Shown here piece by piece: positions 1 to 5,112 of a DNA stretch of 6,799 bases. Made by a program: the position numbers and the translations under genes. Position 1 is the stretch's first letter. The number at the start of each line of letters is the position of its first letter. Below the pieces are notes generated by a model. It made no database searches. It saw only the letters and a program-made list of their open reading frames with translations, and was not told the DNA's origin. Source of the stretch: Actinomycetes bacterium (GTDB lineage Bacteria > Actinomycetota > Acidimicrobiia > Acidimicrobiales > Microtrichaceae); contig JAFAFN010000137.1 of the NCBI GenBank assembly GCA_023423475.1, positions 1 through 6,799 on the forward strand, in the 5' to 3' direction.

Positions 1-16
1 TCCGGGTGATCCGTCG

Positions 17-46
17 GCCCGTCGGACCGCGGAGGTACCGACGGGC
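17..46 (-). terminator. Hairpin terminator directly after the globin operon
   Basis: A perfect 9-bp inverted repeat (GCCCGTCGG at 17-25, CCGACGGGC at 38-46) encloses a 12-nt loop. The stem can be extended by three more pairs (ACC/GGT) if one base is bulged. It begins 1 nt after the stop codon of the second globin, reading on the minus strand. There is no T-run on the distal side, so it would be the U-poor hairpin type often seen in high-GC actinobacteria. Positions 1-16 beyond it show nothing recognisable. Confidence 0.6.
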
Positions 47-493
47 TCATGTCGCACCTGCAGCGGCAACCGGTGCAGCCGGCGAGGGAGACCACTCGCA
101 GCCGAAGAGGTGCTTCGCCATGCCCGACATCAGCGCTGCGGCGTGGGACACCGCCCGATCCGCGACCGGACCGGTCCACCCCTGACGGACGACCTCGCTC
201 CACAACACGAACCAACGGTCGCACAGCTCGGTGGTGATCGGCACCAGGGAGTGCAGGTGACGGTGCGCCTGCATCACCGGACCGGTGCCCCCGGCGACGC
301 CGAGCAGGATGTGGGACCAGTAGTCGATGAGCTTCGGGATGTGCTCGGCCCAGTCCACCTCGGCCACCTCGCCGAAGACGGGCTCGAGCAGCTCGTCGAA
401 GACGACCTCGCGGTAGAACTCGACCACCAGGTCGTGCACGTCGGACACCGTCGTGATGTCACCGGTCGGCGCCGGCAGCGCTCGATCACGCAC
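47..493 (-). CDS. Group III truncated haemoglobin (second of a tandem pair)
   Basis: This is a 148-aa haem-binding 2-on-2 globin, probably cytoplasmic. The GTG start at 493 gives MRDRALP and overlaps the stop of the upstream globin by 8 nt (GTGCGTGA), which implies translational coupling. Expected family residues are visible: Tyr27 in FYREV (B10), His51 in EHIPKL (E7), Trp59, the proximal-His region at 77-81 and Trp94 in CDRWF (G8). The closest relative in view is its neighbour, with which it aligns without gaps from helix B to helix G. It differs from that neighbour in having GGTGPV where the neighbour has GYQGNP, and a cluster HRHLH at the proximal position. The C-terminal tail (135-148) is a short Pro/Ala-rich extension. 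The ligand (NO, O2 or nitrite) cannot be told from the sequence. A later in-frame GTG (codon 16) is a possible alternative start. Confidence 0.85.
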   Translation of the reverse strand: MRDRALPAPTGDITTVSDVHDLVVEFYREVVFDELLEPVFGEVAEVDWAEHIPKLIDYWSHILLGVAGGTGPVMQAHRHLHSLVPITTELCDRWFVLWSEVVRQGWTGPVADRAVSHAAALMSGMAKHLFGCEWSPSPAAPVAAAGAT

Positions 494-986
494 GGTCGTC
501 GTCCCGGACCAGTTGGCCGGCGTGCACCTCGGCGACGCGGTGCACCAGGTCGAGCGCCCGATCCACGTTCGGCCCCGCCCAGCGCCCGTCCAGGTTGGCC
601 CGGAACAGCTCGAGCCACCGGTCGAAGTGCTCCTGGCGGAACGGCTCGCGGTCGTTGACCTCGGAGTGCTGGCGGAACGGGTTGCCCTGGTAGCCCTCGA
701 TGCCCAGCAGGGCGCGGTTCCAGAAGGCCGTCAGCTTCGGCAGGTGTGTGTCCCAGTCGACCTCGGCGACGTCGACGAACACGTGGCCGAGCAGTTCGTC
801 CCGCTCGACGGTGGCGTAGAACGAGCGGACCATCTCGGCGATCTGCTCAGGGCTGTCCAGATCAATGCTGGCGGGATCCGTGCCGTCCAGATCGGTGCTG
901 GCGGGACCGGTGGTGGCAGGCTCGGTGCTGGCGCTCGGCGCGGGCTTGCGGGTCGGGAGCGAGTTGAGCCTGATCTCGATGGCCAT
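486..986 (-). CDS. Group III truncated haemoglobin with repeat-bearing N-terminal extension
   Basis: This 166-aa globin is the first gene of the pair. The ATG at 986 is chosen because a purine-rich GGAAGGAAGG site lies just upstream and the globin fold begins about 45 residues in; the longer open frame reaching 1673 is antisense to the HPP gene. Family residues: Tyr57 in SFYATV (B10), His81 in THLPKL (E7), Trp89, GYQGNP at 98-103, His107 (proximal F8) and Trp124 in FDRWLELF (G8). All ligand-pocket positions I can check are intact, so it should bind haem. Residues 1-45 are not globin: they form a Pro/Ala/Ser/Thr/Asp-rich leader containing a duplicated ten-residue segment (PASTDLDGTD, PASIDLDSPE). 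The gene is transcribed with the second globin. Its 5' region is shared with the divergent HPP gene. A role in NO or nitrite chemistry is inferred from family and context only. Confidence 0.87.
   Translation of the reverse strand: MAIEIRLNSLPTRKPAPSASTEPATTGPASTDLDGTDPASIDLDSPEQIAEMVRSFYATVERDELLGHVFVDVAEVDWDTHLPKLTAFWNRALLGIEGYQGNPFRQHSEVNDREPFRQEHFDRWLELFRANLDGRWAGPNVDRALDLVHRVAEVHAGQLVRDDDRA
855..914. repeat. Imperfect 30-bp tandem duplication in globin leader
   Basis: Two adjacent 30-bp units start at 855 and 885. Both begin GTCCAGATC and share GTGCTGGCGGGA-like cores. A weaker partial third copy (GGTGCTGGC) follows near 922. On the minus strand the units encode the ten-residue repeat in the N-terminal leader of the first globin, in frame. 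Confidence 0.7.
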
Positions 987-1026
987 GGGCCGTCCCTTCC
1001 TTCCGCAGCTCCCACCGAGGCGACTC

Positions 1027-1044
1027 CAGTGGTTTTCCACACTG
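1027..1044. promoter_or_regulatory. Dyad in the globin/HPP divergent control region
   Basis: CAGTG (1027-1031) and CACTG (1040-1044) form an inverted repeat around an 8-nt centre, with TTTT inside it. This part of the 987-1086 intergenic stretch is the most AT-rich in the neighbourhood, as expected for promoters. It lies between the start of the globin operon and the likely start of HPP, so a regulator bound here could control both. The sequence does not match the FNR/DNR or NsrR operators that I know. No convincing -35/-10 pair could be assigned on either strand. Confidence 0.3.
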
Positions 1045-1086
1045 AATGGTAGAAGTATCACGCCGACCCGGGCCACGGGTCGTCCT

Positions 1087-1863
1087 GTGAACCACGACAC
1101 CAGCGGCCCGACCGCGACGAGGATCGAAAGCCGAACATTGTCCCCCTCACGGAACCACCACGGAACGCCCCCACCGAACCGGTCGCGACGCCGTGAGCTC
1201 GGAGAGTGGATCGGCTTCGAGGTCGACGTGGTCAGCCCGACCGAGAAGCTCATCGGTGCCGTCGGCGGAGCCGTCTCGATCGTGCTCGTCATCCTCATCA
1301 GCCGCGACGCCCTCGGCCTGGACGGCTCGGGTGCGCTGATCGCCTCGATGGGCGCCAGCGCGGTGCTGCTGTTCGCTGTCCCGCACGGACAGCTCTCGCA
1401 GCCGTGGCCCGTCATCGCCGGGCACGTCGGTGGTGCGTGCATCGGCGTGGCCTGTGCGCAGCTGATCCCATCGACCACGCTCGCCGCGGGGGCCGCCGTC
1501 GGACTCACGATCGCAGCGATGCACCAGTTGAAGGCCATCCACCCTCCCGGGGGCGCCACCGCGCTCTCCGCGGTGGTCGGCGGCGAAGCGGTCCGCGACA
1601 TGGGGTTCGGCTTCGTCTGGCACCCGGTGCTCGCCAACGCGCTGGTGATCGTCGCCGTCGCGGTGCTCTTCAACGCGGCGTTCCCGTGGCGGCGCTACCC
1701 GGCACGGCTGGGACGGCCCCGCGCTGCCCAGCTCAGCGGCGAGCAGGAGCTCTCACACGACGAGATCCTCGACGCGTTGCGCAGCCTCGACTCCTTCGTG
1801 GACGTCACCGAGGACGACCTGCGACGGCTGCACCACCTGTTCACCCACCGGGAGGGCGACTGA
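1087..1863 (+). CDS. HPP-family integral membrane protein (putative nitrite transporter)
   Basis: This multi-pass membrane protein has about 258 aa from the GTG at 1087. The family signature IHPPGGATAL is present (HPP at residues 152-154), as is GASAVLLFAVP (89-99) followed by QPWPV. Approximate membrane segments are 55-72, 82-99, 108-127, 130-148 and 181-199. Before the first segment, WIGFEVDVVSPTEKLI resembles the conserved pre-helix part of the family. The tail (223-258, SHDEILDALRSLDSFVDVTEDDL) matches the C-terminal extension of many bacterial members. Known biology: HPP proteins of cyanobacteria and chloroplasts have been reported to transport nitrite; the substrate here is inferred. 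The start is uncertain: TTG at 1138 (241 aa) would still include the whole domain, and the ATGs at 979/985 would overlap the divergent globin. No candidate has a good ribosome site. Its 3' end overlaps the convergent molybdoenzyme gene by 23 bp. Confidence 0.85.
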   Translation: MNHDTSGPTATRIESRTLSPSRNHHGTPPPNRSRRRELGEWIGFEVDVVSPTEKLIGAVGGAVSIVLVILISRDALGLDGSGALIASMGASAVLLFAVPHGQLSQPWPVIAGHVGGACIGVACAQLIPSTTLAAGAAVGLTIAAMHQLKAIHPPGGATALSAVVGGEAVRDMGFGFVWHPVLANALVIVAVAVLFNAAFPWRRYPARLGRPRAAQLSGEQELSHDEILDALRSLDSFVDVTEDDLRRLHHLFTHREGD

Positions 1864-4129
1864 GCTCGTCGGAGCGGGCGAAGCGCACCACCACCGACTT
1901 CGACGTCGGCGTCCGGCTGTCCTCGGCGTAGGAGTCGAGCGGCACCAGCACGTTCGCCTCGGGGAAGTACGCGGCGCAGCAACCCCGGGCCGTCGGATAG
2001 TCGACCACCCGGAAGCCCCTGGCGACACGCTCGACCCCGTGGTGCACCGACGTGATGTCGACCAGGTCGCCGTCACGAAGGCCGCGCTCGGCGAGGTCGT
2101 CCGGATGCACGAACACGACGTCGCGGGTGCCGTGTACGCCGCGGTAGCGATCGTCCATGCCGTAGATCGTCGTGTTGTACTGGTCGTGGCTGCGCAGCGT
2201 CTGCAACAGCAGGTGGCCGTCGGGCACCTCGATGCGCTCCACCTCGTTGACGGTGAAGCGTGCGGTGCCCGTCGGGGTGTCGAAGCGTCGCTCGTCCCGG
2301 GGACCGTGGGGCAGCTGGAACCCACCGGGCGCTCTGACCCGTTCGTTGAAGTCGTCGAAGCCCGGCACGACGGCCTCGATGAGGTCACGCACCGCGTCGT
2401 GGTCCCGCCCGAGTCGTTCCCAGTCGGTGGGGTCGTCGGGGAACAGCCGTCGGGCGAGACCGGTCACGATCTCGACCTCGGACCGGACCGTCGGCGCGGG
2501 CGGGGTCAGCTGGCCCCGACTCAGGTGCACCATGCCCATCGAGTCCTCGACCGTGACGGGTTCGCCCTGGTCGGTCCGTCCCTTCGCCGGCAGGATCAAC
2601 GCGGAGCGGCCACCCTCGAGATGCGAGCGGTTGAGCTTGGTCGAGACCTGCACGGTGAGCGAGCACGACCGCAGGGCCGCGGCCGTCGCATCGGTGTCGG
2701 GGGCCGCAGCGACGAAGTTGCCGCCCATGCCGACGAACACGTCGGCACGACCCGCCGCCATCGCCTCGATCGACGCGACCGTGTCGAAGCCGACCTCGGT
2801 CGGCGGCTCGAACCCGAGCACCTCACCGAGGCGCGGCGTCCACGCGGGCGGGTGCTCGAACACGCCCATCGTCCGGTCGCCCTGGACGTTGCTGTGTCCC
2901 CGCACGGGGCAGACCCCGGCACCGGGCTTGCCGATGTTGCCGCGTGCGAGCAGGTAGTTGACGACCTCGCGGATGGTCGCGACCGAGTTGCGGTGCTGCG
3001 TGAGACCCATCGCCCAGCAGACGATCACCGAGCTCGATGCGAGCACGGCGCGGTGCACCGCCTCGACCTCGCCGGCGCCCAGCCCGCTGTCCGCGAGCAG
3101 CTCGGCGGGGTCGAGCGAGCGGAGGTGCTCCGCCCACGCGTCGACGCCGTCGGTGTGCTCGGCGATGAAGTCGTGGTCGAGTGCGTCGTCCACCACGAGA
3201 CGCCGGCCGAGCAGCGAGAACAGCGCAAGGTCGCCGTTCAACCGCACCTGGAGGTGGTGGTCCGACAGCGGGGTGCCGTGCCCCAGCACCCCACGCACCT
3301 TCTGGGGGTTGCGGAACGCGAGCAGGCCGGCCTCCGGCAAGGGGTTGACGGTGATGATCGTCGCGCCGTTGCGCTTCGCCGTCTCGAGCGTCGTCAACAT
3401 GCGGGGGTGGTTCGTGCCCGGGTTCTGCCCGACCACGAAGATCACGTCGGCGACGGCGAGGTCCTCGAGGGTGACCGAGCCCTTGCCGATCCCGATCGTC
3501 TGGTCGAGCGCGCGCCCCGACGACTCGTGGCACATGTTCGAGCAGTCGGGCAGGTTGTTCGTCCCGAATCGCCGCACCATCGACTGGTAGAGGAACGCAG
3601 CCTCATTGCTCGTGCGACCCGAGGTGTAGAAGATCGCCCGGTCGGGGTCGTCGAGAGCTCGCAGTTCGGACGCGACCAGGTCGAGCGCGTCGTCCCACTC
3701 GATGGGTTCGTAGTGTGTCGCCCCGGGCCGACGGACCATGGGTTCCGTGAGCCGACCCTGTTGCCCGAGCCAGTGCTCGCTCCGGGAGCGGAGGTCCTCG
3801 ATCGAGTGCCGGGCGAAGAACTCCGCTCCGACGCGTCGCCGGGTCGCCTCCTCGGCGACGGCCTTCGCACCGTTCTCGCAGAACTCGGCGTGCGAGCGAT
3901 GCGTCGCTTCGGGCCAGGCGCACCCGGGGCAGTCGAACCCATCGGTCTGGTTGACCTTGAGCAGGGTGCGCACCGACCGCGCCGGCCCCATCTGGGTCAC
4001 CGCGGCCCTGGCGCCGGCGATCACCCCCGGGATGCCCGCCGCGTACTCCTTCGGCGCCGTGAACTCCCCGGATCCCGCCCGTGCGGGCTCGGCGGGGGTG
4101 TCGTCGTCGGCTGGGCGCTCGGTCGTCAT
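1841..4129 (-). CDS. FdhF/YdeP-family molybdopterin oxidoreductase (formate-dehydrogenase-like alpha subunit)
   Basis: This 762-aa Mo/W-bis-molybdopterin enzyme is probably cytoplasmic, since no twin-arginine signal is seen. The ATG at 4129 is preceded by AAGGAG four bases upstream. The N-terminal part has GFDCPGC (Cys67, Cys70) and EFCENGAK (Cys84), a likely Fe-S site with only three visible Cys ligands. The catalytic segment DCSNMCHESSG lines up with the formate dehydrogenase pattern CxxxU/C-H, making Cys200 the likely Mo ligand in place of selenocysteine. The central molybdopterin-binding region includes FVVGQNPGTNHPRM (231-244) and KPGAGVCPVRGHSNVQGDR (401-419). The C-terminal domain contains LRSHDQYNTTIYGMDDRYRG (645-664), typical of this subfamily. 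Length fits the family (about 740-780 aa). The family resembles formate dehydrogenase H but most members have no proven substrate; E. coli YdeP is linked to acid resistance. No electron-transfer subunit or fdhD is visible nearby, so the partner and reaction are unknown. Confidence 0.92.
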   Translation of the reverse strand: MTTERPADDDTPAEPARAGSGEFTAPKEYAAGIPGVIAGARAAVTQMGPARSVRTLLKVNQTDGFDCPGCAWPEATHRSHAEFCENGAKAVAEEATRRRVGAEFFARHSIEDLRSRSEHWLGQQGRLTEPMVRRPGATHYEPIEWDDALDLVASELRALDDPDRAIFYTSGRTSNEAAFLYQSMVRRFGTNNLPDCSNMCHESSGRALDQTIGIGKGSVTLEDLAVADVIFVVGQNPGTNHPRMLTTLETAKRNGATIITVNPLPEAGLLAFRNPQKVRGVLGHGTPLSDHHLQVRLNGDLALFSLLGRRLVVDDALDHDFIAEHTDGVDAWAEHLRSLDPAELLADSGLGAGEVEAVHRAVLASSSVIVCWAMGLTQHRNSVATIREVVNYLLARGNIGKPGAGVCPVRGHSNVQGDRTMGVFEHPPAWTPRLGEVLGFEPPTEVGFDTVASIEAMAAGRADVFVGMGGNFVAAAPDTDATAAALRSCSLTVQVSTKLNRSHLEGGRSALILPAKGRTDQGEPVTVEDSMGMVHLSRGQLTPPAPTVRSEVEIVTGLARRLFPDDPTDWERLGRDHDAVRDLIEAVVPGFDDFNERVRAPGGFQLPHGPRDERRFDTPTGTARFTVNEVERIEVPDGHLLLQTLRSHDQYNTTIYGMDDRYRGVHGTRDVVFVHPDDLAERGLRDGDLVDITSVHHGVERVARGFRVVDYPTARGCCAAYFPEANVLVPLDSYAEDSRTPTSKSVVVRFARSDELSRPPGG

Positions 4130-4168
4130 CGGGCTCCTTCGATGCGACGAAGGCTATCGACAGCGACC

Positions 4169-4232
4169 GCTGTGCCGGTCGCGCGCTGTGCCGGTCGCGC
4201 GCTGTGCCGATCTCGCGCTGCGCCGGGGCGTC
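4169..4232. repeat. 16-bp tandem repeats upstream of the molybdoenzyme gene
   Basis: Units GCTGTGCCGGTCGCGC at 4169-4184 and 4185-4200 are identical. The third (4201-4216) differs at two bases, and the fourth (4217-4232) is degenerate. They lie 40-103 bp upstream of the molybdoenzyme ATG, where promoter and operator sites would be expected. Confidence 0.85.
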
Positions 4233-4238
4233 CCCCGG
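4223..4238. terminator. Possible hairpin terminator downstream of the padR-like gene
   Basis: CCGGGG (4223-4228) and CCCCGG (4233-4238) pair across a 4-nt loop, giving a 6-bp all-GC stem. It lies about 110 nt past the padR-like stop. It has no T-run and overlaps the last degenerate 16-bp unit, so the assignment is weak. Confidence 0.25.
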
Positions 4239-4317
4239 GCAACGCGTCACACGGTGTGCTCCCTCCGGCGAGCCGGCCTCATCCGGCGGCACTGCACAAC
4301 CGGCCGGCCCGCTTCAC

Positions 4318-4360
4318 TCGGACAGCTCCGTCATTCGGCCAGCTCCGTCACTCGGCCAGC
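4318..4360. repeat. 17-bp tandem repeat spanning the padR-like stop codon
   Basis: Two full 17-bp units (4318-4334 and 4335-4351, TCGGNCAGCTCCGTCAY) and a 9-bp partial unit (4352-4360) run across the 3' end of the padR-like gene. Read on the minus strand, each copy contains CTGKCCGARTGA, so the codons before the stop plus the stop itself have been copied twice beyond the gene end. The unit is not a multiple of three, so the extra copies are in other frames and untranslated. Confidence 0.8.
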
Positions 4361-4968
4361 AGCGCGTACAGCTTCTTGCGGGCGTCGTTGAGGATCTCGG
4401 TCGCCGACTCGATGCGTGCGGGGTCGCCGTCGGCGAAGACCGCACGTGCCGCGAGCTGCAGCTGCATCATGGCGTTGCGAGGTCCTCCGTCGTGAGCGCC
4501 CTCCCAGGGCAGCCGGCCGGCCTCCTCGACCCGCTGGTCCGCCTCGGCGCGACCTGCGTCGGTGATCGAGTACACCCGCTTGCCGTTCTGCTCCGAGGAC
4601 TCGGCCAGACCGGAGTCCTCGAGCAGCTGGAGCGTCGGGTAGACCGAACCGGGGCTGGGTCGCCAGGCTCCGTCGGTCTTGGCCTCGAGCGCCTGGATGA
4701 TCTGGTAGCCGTGCCCGCTCTGCTCGGAGAGGATGACCAGCACCGCGGTGCGGATGTCGCCGCGGCGCATGCGCCCGCCGCCGCGGGGTCCGAAGCCGCC
4801 GCGAGGACCGCCGAAGGGGCCGCCACGGGGGCCTCCGCGGTTGAACCGCGCACGCCGACCACCGAAGCCGCCGCGCCGATCGCCGTTCCAGTCGCCCCAG
4901 CTGTCGCCGCCACCCTCGTGGGGCCGGCCGCCGATGCGTTCGAATTGCTCTTCTCGTTCGTGTTCCAT
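4348..4968 (-). CDS. PadR-family transcriptional regulator with Arg/Gly-rich leader
   Basis: This 206-aa DNA-binding repressor starts at the ATG at 4968, with AAGGAG eight bases upstream. Residues 70-145 are the PadR winged helix-turn-helix: RRGDIRTAVLVIL, HGYQIIQAL (86-94), AWRPSPGSVYPTLQLLEDSG (101-120) and the wing GKRVYSITDAGR (129-140). The remainder to 206 is the helical dimerisation part, shorter than in large PadR proteins. Residues 30-69 are an Arg/Gly/Pro-rich low-complexity stretch with several RGG-like steps, which may touch DNA non-specifically. The gene is divergent from the GNAT gene with 144 bp between them. PadR regulators usually repress their own gene and a neighbour through inverted repeats, and the gap holds suitable sites. 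The effector is unknown. The open frame continues upstream to 5538, but that part is antisense to the GNAT gene and is not coding. Confidence 0.93.
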   Translation of the reverse strand: MEHEREEQFERIGGRPHEGGGDSWGDWNGDRRGGFGGRRARFNRGGPRGGPFGGPRGGFGPRGGGRMRRGDIRTAVLVILSEQSGHGYQIIQALEAKTDGAWRPSPGSVYPTLQLLEDSGLAESSEQNGKRVYSITDAGRAEADQRVEEAGRLPWEGAHDGGPRNAMMQLQLAARAVFADGDPARIESATEILNDARKKLYALLAE

Positions 4969-4999
4969 CAGGTGATCTCCTTCGATCTGCTCCTGTTCA

Positions 5000-5020
5000 C
5001 CGGACGGTCGTTCCGTCCGG
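5000..5020. promoter_or_regulatory. Perfect 8-bp-stem hairpin in the padR-like leader
   Basis: CCGGACGG (5000-5007), a 5-nt loop, then CCGTCCGG (5013-5020). It lies 32 bp upstream of the padR-like ATG, between the start and the tandem repeats, so on the minus strand it would fall in the 5' leader RNA. It could be a second operator, an mRNA structure controlling translation, or a barrier between the divergent units. Confidence 0.5.
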
Positions 5021-5030
5021 CCGTCGTTAC

Positions 5031-5060
5031 GATATATCGCGATACATCCCGATACAACCC
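5031..5060. promoter_or_regulatory. Three 10-bp direct repeats, probable PadR operator/promoter
   Basis: GATATATCGC (5031-5040), GATACATCCC (5041-5050) and GATACAACCC (5051-5060) repeat exactly at one helical turn. Two perfect 10-bp palindromes overlap the left part: CGATATATCG (5030-5039) and TATCGCGATA (5035-5044). This is the most AT-rich segment between the two divergent starts. On the minus strand TTGTAT and TATCGT lie 17 bp apart and could be the -35 and -10 of the padR-like promoter, so repressor bound here would block it. Operator function is inferred. Confidence 0.5.
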
Positions 5061-5112
5061 GTTGTCGAAACTCGTGTCGGAGATCACCGTCATCGACGGC
5101 AGACTCCGACCC

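Larger units (their letters stand above)
4130..4347. other. Intergenic region upstream of the molybdoenzyme gene
   Basis: This 218-bp gap between the molybdoenzyme start and the padR-like stop has no plausible gene. It holds the Shine-Dalgarno site AAGGAG (4134-4139, minus) of the molybdoenzyme, a CAGCG-AC-CGCTG inverted repeat (4161-4172), the 16-bp tandem repeats, a small hairpin (4223-4238), an 11-bp palindrome CACAC-G-GTGTG (4248-4258) and two copies of the 17-bp repeat next to the padR-like stop. Any of the palindromes could be an operator. No canonical promoter stands out. Confidence 0.55.

Noticed and set aside
486..1673. 395-aa minus-strand open frame as one protein
   Set aside because: Only the last 166 residues are globin-like. 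The upstream part is antisense to the HPP gene, low in recognisable motifs, and a good ribosome site lies before the ATG at 986.
3530..3545. Selenocysteine codon in the molybdoenzyme
   Set aside because: The codon at the Mo-ligand position is a Cys codon (TGC on the minus strand), and no in-frame TGA interrupts the gene.
4169..4232. CRISPR array
   Set aside because: Units are directly adjacent with no spacers and are only 16 bp long.
4130..4347. Small gene in the gap upstream of the molybdoenzyme
   Set aside because: Frames here are extensions of antisense shadows, lack ribosome sites and run through tandem repeats.
2039..4495. 818-aa plus-strand open frame
   Set aside because: It is antisense to the molybdoenzyme, which has clear family motifs over its whole length. 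The plus frame is rich in Arg, Val, Asp and His as expected from a GC-rich shadow.
4081..5112. N-terminal 344 residues of the 526-aa plus-strand frame as part of the acetyltransferase
   Set aside because: This part is antisense to the padR-like gene and crosses the tandem repeats and control region. The GNAT fold begins at about 5113.
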